Source: G963701675 sp963701675 (GTDB lineage Bacteria; Planctomycetota; Planctomycetia; Gemmatales; Gemmataceae). Taken from it: a DNA stretch of 64,000 nt. The position numbers and the translations under genes are program-made. Positions within the stretch are counted from its first letter, which is position 1, and each line of letters starts with the position of its first letter. Shown piece by piece: positions 37,100 through 45,694 of this stretch. The stretch covers positions 8,432,001 to 8,496,000 of the forward strand of contig OY969623.1 in the NCBI GenBank assembly GCA_963701675.1. The letters run 5' to 3'. The notes under the pieces were generated by a model. It was not told where the DNA came from. It saw only the letters and a list, made by a program, of their open reading frames with translations, and did no database searches.

Positions 37100-37480
37100 A
37101 TGGCGAAGAAGGCAGAAAAAGCTTCGGAAGAAAAAAAGAAGGCCGAAGAGGTCCAGCAAGGCTTGGGACGGCCCACAGGTTCTAGCACGCTGTGGGCGGA
37201 ATGGCGTCGGGGCTTAAAAGACCTGCAAGATTTTGTGCTTAATGCCTTCCCGGATTCTCAAAAATCGAGAGACGAACCAGGGGCAATAGCAGTACCTACC
37301 CAACTTGAGATTTACAAAAGCAAGCATCAGGCCGAGCCCTCGCAGGAATTCGGGAAAGACAGCAAGTCGCTGCATTCGACAAAAGAAGCCTCGAAGGACC
37401 CCCTTGACGCCGCCTGCGAACGCGCGGCCTCGCGTGCAAACGAACAGTCCCAAGAAAAAGATCAAGGGAGGGACATTTAA
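37100..37480 (+). CDS. Lys/Glu-rich hydrophilic protein
   Basis: 126 residues with AAGGAGG 5-6 bases before the ATG. N-terminus KKAEKASEEKKKAEEVQQGL is a highly charged helix; the middle has one aromatic patch (TLWAEWRRGLKDLQDFVLNA); the rest is polar and probably disordered. It starts 2 bases after the upstream stop and its own stop overlaps the next ATG (TAATG), so it belongs to a tightly coupled operon. Confidence 0.6.
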   Translation: MAKKAEKASEEKKKAEEVQQGLGRPTGSSTLWAEWRRGLKDLQDFVLNAFPDSQKSRDEPGAIAVPTQLEIYKSKHQAEPSQEFGKDSKSLHSTKEASKDPLDAACERAASRANEQSQEKDQGRDI

Positions 37481-37617
37481 TGGAATTCTTCGTGGGACTC
37501 GCAATTCTTCTCGCCGGGCTTTATTGGGCCTCGCAACGTGCGGGCAAAGGTCCGGCAGAACAATACGATCAAAACTTAAGAAAAGAGAAAGCGAGATGGG
37601 AATGGAACAAATCATAA
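37480..37617 (+). CDS. 45-residue single-pass membrane protein
   Basis: Too short for most gene finders. It starts at the ATG overlapping the previous stop. MEFFVGLAILLAGLYWASQR is one membrane helix with a short periplasmic start and a basic cytoplasmic tail (NLRKEKARWEWNKS). The coupling by TAATG and sensible topology support it. Confidence 0.5.
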   Translation: MEFFVGLAILLAGLYWASQRAGKGPAEQYDQNLRKEKARWEWNKS

Positions 37618-37775
37618 TTATCGTGGCGCTGACCTGGATCCTCGTGGCGGTGAAGAACAAAATCTTCCCGCCCAAAGAGACGCCGCTTCAAAAGCTCATG
37701 AAAAATGAAAAGGTCCAGGGCTTCGCGAAGGATCAAGGCGTGAAACTTCTTACCCGTTTACTGACAGGGAGGTGA
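37596..37775 (+). CDS. 59-residue single-pass membrane protein
   Basis: It overlaps the previous small gene by 22 bases in another frame. MGMEQIIIIVALTWILVAVK is a membrane helix, followed by KETPLQKLMKNEKVQGFAKD, a basic amphipathic helix. An alternative ATG lies two codons downstream. Two small membrane proteins in a row beside a coupling protein suggest a membrane complex. Confidence 0.5.
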   Translation: MGMEQIIIIVALTWILVAVKNKIFPPKETPLQKLMKNEKVQGFAKDQGVKLLTRLLTGR

Positions 37776-37778
37776 GCG

Positions 37779-38261
37779 ATGGGAGATATTTTGAAGACTA
37801 TTCACGGTGTACTGTGGCCGTTGATTGAGCCGATCGGGAAACCACTCATGGAGGTGCTGCTTCGTTTAACCGTGGCTCTTGTTGATCTGCTGATGAAAGC
37901 GGGACTGAGCGAGGATTCGGCGAAGAATATTGGATCTGTCGCGTTCCTGGCGGCATTTGTTTGGCTCTGGTGGAAGGCATATAAGCTGTGGCTCGCGCTT
38001 CTTAAGAAAGCGTTTGCCTCCATCGGCTGGGCGCCCGCAGGAAAGGAAATCAAGTACGAGACGTACATCATGGAAACCGACGACGAAGAGGCAGCCCTTG
38101 AAGCACGTCCTGAATGCCAATCCGTCAAGAGCTTCTATGACTACATGCGAAACTTGGGCGAAGAGTACGCCAAGTCGCTGCCCTACTACCAAAAGTTGAT
38201 CGCCAATCACAGGGACGCAAATCCGGGCAAGGTCATCCTTGTCCAAGTCACCAAGGTATGA
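37779..38261 (+). CDS. Hypothetical protein with two hydrophobic helices
   Basis: 160 residues, 3 bases after the previous stop, with a GGGAGG ribosome binding site. The N-terminal half is hydrophobic (PLMEVLLRLTVALVDLLMK and VAFLAAFVWLWWKAYKLWL). The soluble C-terminus includes KYETYIMETDDEEAALEARP, a short strand plus acidic helix. No family recognised. Part of the operon. Confidence 0.6.
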   Translation: MGDILKTIHGVLWPLIEPIGKPLMEVLLRLTVALVDLLMKAGLSEDSAKNIGSVAFLAAFVWLWWKAYKLWLALLKKAFASIGWAPAGKEIKYETYIMETDDEEAALEARPECQSVKSFYDYMRNLGEEYAKSLPYYQKLIANHRDANPGKVILVQVTKV

Positions 38262-38269
38262 GGTAAAAA

Positions 38270-38581
38270 ATGTTAAAATCTCTGCTGAGAAAGTTCCGAC
38301 CGGACGTAGCTCACGGCTTGCCGCACAAACACATGAGCTTCATCGAGGGCCAGGAGTTCATGGAGCAAAACCCGCATTGGGTATGGATTGAAGACCTTTT
38401 CCCTTATTTGGAATTGAAGCTGGATGGCGATGCCGTGCAATTCCTCCGAGCGCAAACCGCCAAAATGCGCGGCGAAGGATACGGCATCGTGGCCGAGATC
38501 CCCGGTCAACTCGTTGTAATGTTCAACCGACTCATGAAGGCAATGTTGGCGAACATAAGTGAACAAAAACAAGATTCATGA
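38270..38581 (+). CDS. Small soluble hypothetical protein
   Basis: 103 residues starting MLKSLLRKFRPDVAHGLPHK, with WVWIEDLFPYLELKLDG and a Met-rich C-terminus. GAGG lies 7 bases before the ATG. No motif is recognised. It overlaps the next gene by 23 bases. Confidence 0.5.
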   Translation: MLKSLLRKFRPDVAHGLPHKHMSFIEGQEFMEQNPHWVWIEDLFPYLELKLDGDAVQFLRAQTAKMRGEGYGIVAEIPGQLVVMFNRLMKAMLANISEQKQDS

Positions 38582-38747
38582 CCACGCTTACGCAATTGCA
38601 ATGCACGTGATCTCGATCTTCGAGCCGATGTTCGCGCGTGAGGAGGAACGAGAAGAGGCTTTTCGTGAAGTTGTCGAGGCCGTTGAGAGCGGGCTGGAAA
38701 TTTACGAATTGCTGCGGTCGTCAACGATTTGTTTTTCGCCTAACTGA
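38559..38747 (+). CDS. 62-residue acidic helical protein
   Basis: GTG start at 38559 overlapping the previous gene. HAYAIAMHVISIFEPMFARE is followed by EEREEAFREVVEAVESGLEI, two amphipathic helices. Good codon composition and tight spacing support it; the start codon is uncertain. Confidence 0.45.
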   Translation: MNKNKIHDHAYAIAMHVISIFEPMFAREEEREEAFREVVEAVESGLEIYELLRSSTICFSPN

Positions 38748-38756
38748 AGGTGACCA

Positions 38757-39137
38757 ATGTTCAAACGATTAAGTCGCCCCAAGAGAGTGAGGTTGATCGT
38801 GTCTGAGATTAGAAGAATCAGTCCGGTAACGCAACAGGTCTACACTTCGATGCAAAACGGGCAATACCCAAAAGCATCGGAGTTGATGGAGTTTAGAATT
38901 CTATCGCAAAAGCAATTCGCAGCGGTTTACCACCCGGTGAAAGCCGGTGAGATTAGCTTGGCGCAGCTTGAAGGCGCCAGAAACGATCGTGTCGCGTTGA
39001 CCGAACTGGCAAGGGCCTCGCCAAGCAATCCGTACCCGGACGTGGATTTCAGGCCCGATGCACTGGAAGCCGCACAAGCTCGTGCTGCGGAGCGGGCGTC
39101 AGAAAGTCAGGACAGAGGAGCCTCGGCAGGTGACTAA
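38757..39137 (+). CDS. Hypothetical protein, last of the transfer operon
   Basis: 126 residues, 9 bases after the previous stop, with AAGGTG before the ATG. Basic N-terminus (FKRLSRPKRVRLIVSEIRRI), then PVTQQVYTSMQNGQYPKASE, a helical-repeat-like stretch, and an Ala/Glu/Arg C-terminal helix. No family recognised. Confidence 0.55.
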   Translation: MFKRLSRPKRVRLIVSEIRRISPVTQQVYTSMQNGQYPKASELMEFRILSQKQFAAVYHPVKAGEISLAQLEGARNDRVALTELARASPSNPYPDVDFRPDALEAAQARAAERASESQDRGASAGD

Positions 39138-39198
39138 CTCCACGCGCCAGGGTGGTAGGTGTCGTCCCTGAGATTCTATCAGCCCCGCCTGGTGTGCG

Positions 39199-39456
39199 AT
39201 GACGGTCAAACAGGCATCATTGAAGCTTGGCATCTGTGCGGGCACGGTATACGCGCTCTGTGCCGCCGGCCGCATTCAACACGAGCGGCACGGGCTCGGC
39301 CGTGGGGTTATTCGCATCTCGGATGAAGCGTTGGAAGAATACCGCCGATCATGCGTCGTGGAGCCGGTCGTCACCCGGCGGCAAGCTTCGCAACCGGCTT
39401 CGCTCTTTTCCGAGTTGAATGGTAACCGGTTGGCAAAGGCATGGCAGAAGCATTGA
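39199..39456 (+). CDS. Excisionase/MerR-like helix-turn-helix protein
   Basis: 85 residues. TVKQASLKLGICAGTVYALC, then AAGRIQHERHGLGRGVIRIS and DEALEEYRRSC fit the excisionase-family winged HTH: HTH, a 'GR' turn, a 'G...R.' wing and a closing helix. Its 3' end overlaps the convergent integrase 2 gene by 86 bases. It is the likely directionality partner of that integrase. Confidence 0.7.
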   Translation: MTVKQASLKLGICAGTVYALCAAGRIQHERHGLGRGVIRISDEALEEYRRSCVVEPVVTRRQASQPASLFSELNGNRLAKAWQKH

Positions 39457-40462
39457 CCTTCTCGACGGCATCGGCCAAGTGCTGGTGCTGATCGGCCAAA
39501 TGGACGTACACTTTGGAAATCATTTCCATGCTCGTATGGCCCATCAATTCCATGACAGTTGGAGCGTCTACGCCGTTCAGGATCGCACGGGTGCCGAAGC
39601 CGTGACGGCATAAGTAGCTGCACACGTCCTCGGCCAAACCGAGCTTCTTCTTCAAACGCCAGACTTGCTGCCGTAGCGCGGTCATAGTCCAAGGTTCGTC
39701 TCGGGTATTGAGGAAAACATACTCGCCTCTGGCGGTACCTTTCAGGCGAGTCATCATTTCCCGCATGGCGCTGTTGAGATGAATAACGCGGAGTTTGCCG
39801 GTATGCTTGAAAGTCTTGTGCTTGCCAAGCACCCAGCGGCCATCCTTGACTTGCCTCCATCGTAATTCACGAACCTCTTTAGGTCGTGCGCCGGTGAGAT
39901 AGAGGGCAAGAAGCAAATCGCGGAGCGGACTGCCGGCATGGGCGTAAAGTTGTTGAAACTCGGCGTCACTTAAAGCCCGTTGCCGGGGTGCGGGCTTGGG
40001 CCTGGACAGACCGGCAAGGGGGTTGGAAATAATCATGCCTTGACCCTTGGCCCATGAAAAGACTCGGAAGGCCGTGCGGCGGGCATTGTAAACGGTGGTA
40101 TCGCCCCATTCCTTGGCCTCGATTTTCCGGTCCACCCAACGTGCAATATGGAAAGCGCGGATGTCACGGACGGGGATTGTTCCGCACGCCTCCGCAAGAA
40201 GCTGACAGTAATACTTGTTGATGCGGTGGGTGTCGGCGGCGAGATGGATGCGGCTGTGACGCAAATATGCTTCAACCAGGTCGGCTGTGCGGGCTGCTGC
40301 GGATTCCGGGGCACGGGCCGTCGCAGCCATCAACTCGTGGAATCTAGAGCTGGCTCCGGCTCTCTGGTCTTTGCCCTTGGCAAGTTTGATCTGCTTGCCG
40401 CCGATTTTTACCATCCACCAGTCGGTTTGTTTCCGATACCATACTTTGTGTGGACGGGCCAT
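39371..40462 (-). CDS. Tyrosine recombinase/integrase 2 (tRNA-Arg side)
   Basis: 363 residues. N-terminal KVWYRKQTDWWMVKIGGKQI is typical of planctomycete-type integrases. Catalytic positions: Arg in LTGARPKEVRELRW, the Y-x-x-R-H box in CSYLCRHGFGTRAI, His in LMGHTS and Tyr in ISKVYVHL. The box-II first His is replaced by Tyr, as in related integrases. It ends 84 bases into the convergent excisionase-like gene and starts 116 bases from a tRNA-Arg 3' fragment, its likely attachment site. Confidence 0.85.
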   Translation of the reverse strand: MARPHKVWYRKQTDWWMVKIGGKQIKLAKGKDQRAGASSRFHELMAATARAPESAAARTADLVEAYLRHSRIHLAADTHRINKYYCQLLAEACGTIPVRDIRAFHIARWVDRKIEAKEWGDTTVYNARRTAFRVFSWAKGQGMIISNPLAGLSRPKPAPRQRALSDAEFQQLYAHAGSPLRDLLLALYLTGARPKEVRELRWRQVKDGRWVLGKHKTFKHTGKLRVIHLNSAMREMMTRLKGTARGEYVFLNTRDEPWTMTALRQQVWRLKKKLGLAEDVCSYLCRHGFGTRAILNGVDAPTVMELMGHTSMEMISKVYVHLADQHQHLADAVEKVNASAMPLPTGYHSTRKRAKPVAKLAAG

Positions 40463-40850
40463 TGCAGCCTCCAGGGATGTGCACCAAACTCGTCACCAAA
40501 CCCATGCGAATTATATGCAAAGGTGCACTTCCTGAAATGCAAAAAGCCGGAAAATAACAGGATATTCTCGATGAGACGCGGCCTCCGAAGCCGAAGGTTA
40601 CTGGTTCGAATCCAGTCGGGGATAATGAGCGATACCCAACTCGACCGCGTGGTGGATGATATTACCCCTGTCCGGCATCATTGCAGTGAGGGCTGTGAAC
40701 CGGCCTGCTGCCCAGTATTGCGAAGCAGCGATGTAATCAATCGGCTAAAGCGGCGGCCGGCCGCTTCCGAGTGGCCGGAGGCGTCGGCGACCTTTCTTCG
40801 CTCAGGGGGAGCGATGCGACGTCAGCTACGGCTAGGGCGCCACCGCAGGA
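40463..40850. other. Right-hand junction region of the mobile element
   Basis: About 390 bases containing the tRNA-Arg fragment at 40579-40624. The rest holds no gene I accept. Everything to the right of it looks chromosomal, so the element boundary is probably at the tRNA fragment. Confidence 0.45.
40579..40624 (+). other. tRNA-Arg(CCG) 3' half, probable attachment site of integrase 2
   Basis: CGGC-CTCCGAA-GCCG gives an anticodon stem-loop with anticodon CCG. After a short variable loop, ACTGG-TTCGAAT-CCAGT forms a perfect T-arm, followed by CGGGGAT-A without an encoded CCA. No D-arm or acceptor 5' strand lies upstream, and the outermost anticodon-stem pair is mismatched, so homology starts at the anticodon stem. 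This is the signature of an attachment site left by integration into a tRNA gene. Confidence 0.75.
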
Positions 40851-42446
40851 TTATTTGACGTCGACGTTGAAGCCCCCGCGAGCGTTCGTGTATCTCGCGA
40901 CATTCTCTTGGCTCCACCACATTTTGTCCGCGCGATCGATAATCGCGTTTTTGTCGGCCATTGTGTAATGGGGTTTTACTTTCTCCAAATGCCTCAATTC
41001 GCGTCTCACGTACTCAACGTACTGCGCATTCGCTCGAGTATAGGCCGCGTTACCCGTCGAGCTGAGCCATTCGAGCGCTCTCTTCCTGGCATCGGAATTA
41101 AGCGGCAGTAGATCCCATTCATTGATGCGTTGGCCCGGCGGGCCGGGGGCCACAGAATCGGCCCGTGTTATGGGCCCGTTGCCGGATCGGGGCGCTACGG
41201 ACGGGGCCGTTGGGGCATTACGCGTGGCAGGTTGGACCGCATTTTCCGCTTTCTTAATGGCGGTTTGATATGAATCCACCGGGTTGGATGCCGGTGCGGC
41301 GATCTGCCGGGATGGCGATCCGGTACCCGGCGCGGGGATCGCAGGCGGGGCCCCTTTGCCGCTCAATAAGCGGAACAGGCCCTTTCCTGCCGAACGAATC
41401 AGCAAGATCGCATCGGCAATTTCGCCCAGTTTCTTCGCTACTTGCAAGACTTGCAGCACGACCGAGACGCCGGGCTTGACGGCCTCGACGAACTTGATGT
41501 ACTGCATGAGGGCATTCGCGCCCCACTCGGCTTGATAGGAAGCGAGGATCACCAGCTTATTGGCTTCATTCAGTTTGCCGTGGTTGATTAGATGCAGTGC
41601 CTTCGTCAGGAGTTGGGCCGGCTCGTCCCAGATTTTTTCATCGGGGAGTTCGACTGACACGCCGAGTACGCCTTTTCCGATCCTTTCTCTCAAATACCAG
41701 TCGAGGGCCTTGCCACGGACACTTTTGGGACTGTAGTCGTGGTGCAGGGCGACCATCACACGCACCTTGGAACTAACCGAGTCGACCGCGGCCTTCAACA
41801 GCCGCAGCGTCGGCCCGTTATAGACATAGTCGTAGTAGCCGGCGGCGAGGCGAGGCACGCTGAGCAGCGCCTTGCGTGTTAGCTGCCCGGTGTCCGTTTG
41901 GATCTCGTTTCGCCGGTCGCCGCCAAACCACAACATAGCAAACCAGGCTCGGTGATCGTTCGGCGCCGTATACTGGGTCCGAGCCATCTGACTGTTGTTG
42001 CGAAAGACACGAAACCAAACACCCTGCGTTGCCAGCGCCGCCCTGACCATGAGCAGATACGCGGCCTCATCGGGGTTGTCTGACGTCGGTTTCAATGCGT
42101 CAGCCGCTAGCAGCTTCTCGAAATCGAGGCGGATAACTGTATCTGCTTCTTTGATGTCGATCTTGTTCTTTTTCACTTTCATTAAGGTGTCCGGCGAGAC
42201 CCTCTTGGACTCATCATGTACGGGTTGGCCACCGGGGGTTCTGCCAATTATCGACTTGCGGTTAAGTTCCTCCAATTGTCTATCAACGTCCTCGTTAATG
42301 AGATAGGCATCGAGTTGTCGCTGCACCTGGTCGATCTGGGCGGCCGTCAGATGCGGCAGGATGGCGGAAAACTTGGCTTTGATCAAATCCCGCGCGTCCA
42401 TCACCTTCAAGGTCTTGGCCTTTTGTCGTTCGATGTCTCGGCTCAT
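40851..42446 (-). CDS. Large hypothetical protein at the right element boundary
   Basis: 531 residues. No signal peptide or membrane segment at the N-terminus. N-terminal third helical and charged (LTAAQIDQVQRQLDAYLINE); middle contains WFAMLWFGGDRRNEIQTDTG and PTLRLLKAAVDSVSSKVRVM; a Pro/Ala linker at about residues 375-445; C-terminus ends with KNAIIDRADKMWWSQENVAR. Small residues before the linker (IRSAGKGLFRLLSGKGAPP) resemble toxin-delivery proteins only loosely. Function unknown. Whether it belongs to the element or the chromosome is open. Confidence 0.6.
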   Translation of the reverse strand: MSRDIERQKAKTLKVMDARDLIKAKFSAILPHLTAAQIDQVQRQLDAYLINEDVDRQLEELNRKSIIGRTPGGQPVHDESKRVSPDTLMKVKKNKIDIKEADTVIRLDFEKLLAADALKPTSDNPDEAAYLLMVRAALATQGVWFRVFRNNSQMARTQYTAPNDHRAWFAMLWFGGDRRNEIQTDTGQLTRKALLSVPRLAAGYYDYVYNGPTLRLLKAAVDSVSSKVRVMVALHHDYSPKSVRGKALDWYLRERIGKGVLGVSVELPDEKIWDEPAQLLTKALHLINHGKLNEANKLVILASYQAEWGANALMQYIKFVEAVKPGVSVVLQVLQVAKKLGEIADAILLIRSAGKGLFRLLSGKGAPPAIPAPGTGSPSRQIAAPASNPVDSYQTAIKKAENAVQPATRNAPTAPSVAPRSGNGPITRADSVAPGPPGQRINEWDLLPLNSDARKRALEWLSSTGNAAYTRANAQYVEYVRRELRHLEKVKPHYTMADKNAIIDRADKMWWSQENVARYTNARGGFNVDVK

Positions 42447-42536
42447 GATTAACCTCTCATTTCGGTTGCTATACGAAACCGCCTTGGTGTCGGAATGAAA
42501 GTCGCCGGCGGCCTACGGTTGCTGTCATCAATGCGT

Positions 42537-42557
42537 AAAATCGAGCCGAACCGGCTC
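42537..42557 (-). terminator. Terminator of the kinase gene
   Basis: On the minus strand GAGCC-GGTTC-GGCTC is followed by GATTTT. It lies 54 bases after the kinase stop. It closely resembles the terminator at 45655-45676. Confidence 0.65.
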
Positions 42558-42610
42558 ACGAAACTTGGAGGAAATTCGGAATTGCTTTCGCGGACAAGTC
42601 TAACGATTTG

Positions 42611-45600
42611 CTATAGTGGCCGCGCCTTTACGTCGGCCAATTCCTTTCGCCACCGGGCGGCCTCGGCTTCCTTGCCCCAGGCGTCGTAGAGTTTCACCAA
42701 CCGTTCGAGGGCACGACTCAGGTGGTGGGTCCGGACGCTGCTTTTGATCGTCTCCTCACGCTTTTTCATACCTTCATAGCCTTCTACGAGGAGTGGTTCG
42801 GCCTCCGCGAACTTTTCCTGGCCGGTAAGCGCTTCACCGACTAGTGACTTCATCAAATACAGCGCCCATCCGTCTGGCGAGTTTTTGACGCGGATGGCTA
42901 GTCGTTCACGCGCGATCTTCTCGGCCTCGACGAACTTCTTTTGTCGCATCAGGTTTAGACACAGAAAGTTCAGTTGATCGTCGTACGCTTGCGATTCAGG
43001 ACCTGAGTGGTCGCGATGGAAATCAACTATCTCGCGCAATAGCGGCTCGGTAACTTCCGGTTTGCCTTGTCGATAATGAAGATCAGCGAGGTTCGGGATG
43101 GCGGTCCGCGTAAATGTGTGTGTGAATCCTAGGACGCGCTTGGCTCGCGTGACTGCGTCGAGTAACAGCGTTTCCGATTCTTCGTGGCGCCCGGTGTCTC
43201 GATAGGAAACCCCCAGGTTGTGCATAGATGTGAGCAGGTCCACGTGGTCGGGGCTTAGTTTCGCTCGCCGAGCGTCGAGCACATGCTCGAAGAATGGAAT
43301 GGCTTCGGAATGGCGTCCGCGCCGAAAGTGAAGCGCGGCGAGATTGCCCATCGCGGTGAGAGTATCCGTATGGTTGGGGCCGAGTTTGGCACGCCATCCT
43401 TTTAGGACTTGTTCATACAAGCTTAACGCATCGTCAAGTCGTCCACTGCCTCCGTAGACGGCGGCAAGATCATTCAGCGCGCGGAGTGTGTCGGGGTGGT
43501 CGGCGCCAAGTTTGGCGGTTCGCAACTCCACAACTTGCTTGTACAACCTCTCCGCGTCGTCGTACTTATCCGCCGCCTGATCGTGCTCGCGCCAATTGAG
43601 GTAATTCCCCCCAAGTGAGTGCATGCTCATGAGGGTGAGCGGATGGTCGGGGCCGAGCGTGGCGCACCGACCTTCCAGAGCGTGTTTGTACAGTGCCTCG
43701 GCTTCTTGGTATTGGCCAAGCGTCATCTTCAGGATGGCAACTTCATAGGAACTCTCGCACGTGTCCAAGTGATCGGAACCGAGTTTGGCCCGACGGGTTT
43801 CCAGGACAGACGTCAGGAGTTGCTCGGCCTCCTTGTACCGTCCACACTCCAAGAGAAGCACGCCGAGGTCGTTTGTGGTTTGCAGCGTGTCGGCATGATC
43901 GGCGCCGAGCTTGGCTCGTCGAGTCTCCAACACACTTCTGTACAGCCGCTCCGCCTCGTCGTACTGGCTTCGCGCGCTATGAAGGCTCGCCAGGTCGCTC
44001 ATGCTTTGAAGCGCGTCCGGATGGTCGGGTCCCATGGTCTCTTGGCGAAGCTGTAGCGATCGGTCCAGGTGTCTCTGGGCTTCGGGAAACTCGCCAAGGG
44101 CTTGATAAGCTTTGCCGAGCGTCCGAAGTATCGCGGCCTCCGTACGCGGCTGTCCCGCAAACTTGCCTGCGATGTTCAAGGCGGCGCGATCAAGAAGTTC
44201 GCGAACCTTGAGATCCTTGTTGCGCTCCGTACCCGCGGGCTGATTGCCAATGTCGGCCTGGCCCAACAAGTCCTTTTCCAAGAAATCATTGATCGCTTTG
44301 CTGATGGCCGCTTCTTCAACGGCAGTGCGTTCCGCGCGTTTCGCCAACACGGCCTGCCAGACGCTGAAGACGCTCGCCAAGATCAGGACGAACGAAATTG
44401 CCGCGGCTGCGCCAATAAGCTTGCGATGTTTGCGTGCGAACTTCCGCAGTTTGTATGTCGCTGACGGCGGCCCCGCTTCCACCGCTTCGTCGTTCAAAAA
44501 GCGCTGGATGTCGCGGGCGACTCCATTAGCGGTCTGATAGCGCCGTGTCCGCTCCTTCTCCAAACATTTCATGACGATCCAGTCGAGTTCGCCGCGAATC
44601 TCTTTCGTCAATCGGCTTGGTTCCAGTTTGCGTTGCGCGGAGATCGACGCCAGCGTTTCCGTCGATGCGCTGAGACGGTGGCTTGGCGTCTGCGGCTCTT
44701 CCTCACGGATGACACGCAATACCTCCGTCAACGCGGCTTCTTTCGCCCGTTGCTTGGTCAGTGGCGTTGTCCCGGTTAACAATTCATAAAGCAGCACACC
44801 CAAGCCGTAGATGTCGGCCCGCGTGTCGATATCCAGGGCGTTGAACTCCGCTTGCTCTGGACTCATGTATTCCAGAGTTCCGATGATCCCGCCGAAATTC
44901 GTTACCAGCGTGCGTTCGGTGAGCCGCTGTCCCAGTGCCTTAGCAACGCCAAAGTCGATCACCTTCGGAATGGGTCGACCATCGTACGCGGCGACCAGCA
45001 CATTACTCGGCTTGATGTCGCGATGGATGATGCCTTTCTGATGCGCATGTTGCACCGCCTCGCAAACCGGCACGAACAACGCCAGGCGCTCGCGCGGGCT
45101 GAGTTGATGTTCGTCGCAGAATTTCGTGATCGGAACTCCCTTGACTAGCTCCATCACAAAGTAGGGTCGGCCAGTCTCGGTAGTTCCCGCGTCCAGTACC
45201 TTCGCAATGTTCGGGTGGTCCATCAGGGCCAGCGCTTGACGTTCGGCTTCGAATCGCGCCACGACCTGACTTGTGTCCATGCCCGGCTTGAGGACTTTGA
45301 GGGCAACGGTGCGACGAACCGGCTGGGTCTGCTCCGCCATGAAGACGACGCCGAAGCCTCCCTGTCCGATCTCCTCCAAAAGCTTGTATGGACCGATTAC
45401 CGTGCCGGGCCGTTCTACCACGCAACTGGCTTGATGCACGGGCGGAGATTCGAGGAAGCTGCCCGCCCGGAAGTGATTTTCGATTAATTCCTCAACCTGC
45501 CTTCGAAGCTCCGCGTCTTCGCCGCACGCTCGTTCCACGAACTGCCGACGTTCGGCATCCGAGGCAATTTCCAGTGCGTCGGTAAGGATCGATTCGATCT

Positions 45601-45616
45601 TGTCGGAATGTTCCAT
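42611..45616 (-). CDS. Membrane-anchored Ser/Thr protein kinase with TPR tail
   Basis: 1,001 residues. Kinase domain about 70-340: glycine loop EEIGQGGFGVVFMAE, VAL-K-VLKPG, catalytic loop HRDIKPSN and DFGVAKA. A juxtamembrane stretch ELDWIVMKCLEKERTRRYQT precedes a membrane helix (about 405-430, AAAAISFVLILASVFSVWQ). The outer part carries about a dozen TPR-like repeats of 42 residues with 'AERLYRSVLETRRAKLG-DH-DTL'. It follows an ECF sigma gene on the same strand; kinase and sigma factor probably form one signalling route. A terminator sits between them. Confidence 0.85.
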   Translation of the reverse strand: MEHSDKIESILTDALEIASDAERRQFVERACGEDAELRRQVEELIENHFRAGSFLESPPVHQASCVVERPGTVIGPYKLLEEIGQGGFGVVFMAEQTQPVRRTVALKVLKPGMDTSQVVARFEAERQALALMDHPNIAKVLDAGTTETGRPYFVMELVKGVPITKFCDEHQLSPRERLALFVPVCEAVQHAHQKGIIHRDIKPSNVLVAAYDGRPIPKVIDFGVAKALGQRLTERTLVTNFGGIIGTLEYMSPEQAEFNALDIDTRADIYGLGVLLYELLTGTTPLTKQRAKEAALTEVLRVIREEEPQTPSHRLSASTETLASISAQRKLEPSRLTKEIRGELDWIVMKCLEKERTRRYQTANGVARDIQRFLNDEAVEAGPPSATYKLRKFARKHRKLIGAAAAISFVLILASVFSVWQAVLAKRAERTAVEEAAISKAINDFLEKDLLGQADIGNQPAGTERNKDLKVRELLDRAALNIAGKFAGQPRTEAAILRTLGKAYQALGEFPEAQRHLDRSLQLRQETMGPDHPDALQSMSDLASLHSARSQYDEAERLYRSVLETRRAKLGADHADTLQTTNDLGVLLLECGRYKEAEQLLTSVLETRRAKLGSDHLDTCESSYEVAILKMTLGQYQEAEALYKHALEGRCATLGPDHPLTLMSMHSLGGNYLNWREHDQAADKYDDAERLYKQVVELRTAKLGADHPDTLRALNDLAAVYGGSGRLDDALSLYEQVLKGWRAKLGPNHTDTLTAMGNLAALHFRRGRHSEAIPFFEHVLDARRAKLSPDHVDLLTSMHNLGVSYRDTGRHEESETLLLDAVTRAKRVLGFTHTFTRTAIPNLADLHYRQGKPEVTEPLLREIVDFHRDHSGPESQAYDDQLNFLCLNLMRQKKFVEAEKIARERLAIRVKNSPDGWALYLMKSLVGEALTGQEKFAEAEPLLVEGYEGMKKREETIKSSVRTHHLSRALERLVKLYDAWGKEAEAARWRKELADVKARPL

Positions 45617-45654
45617 ATCGGTAAGCCTGTTTCACGATCTCCCGTATCAATGCG

Positions 45655-45676
45655 AAAAAACGAGCCGCTCCGGCTC
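45655..45676 (-). terminator. Terminator between the ECF sigma and kinase genes
   Basis: On the minus strand GAGCC-GGAGC-GGCTC is followed by GTTTTTT. It lies in the 78-base gap after the sigma stop, so kinase expression would depend on read-through or its own promoter. Confidence 0.7.
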
Positions 45677-45694
45677 AATAAGTTCGAAACTCGT

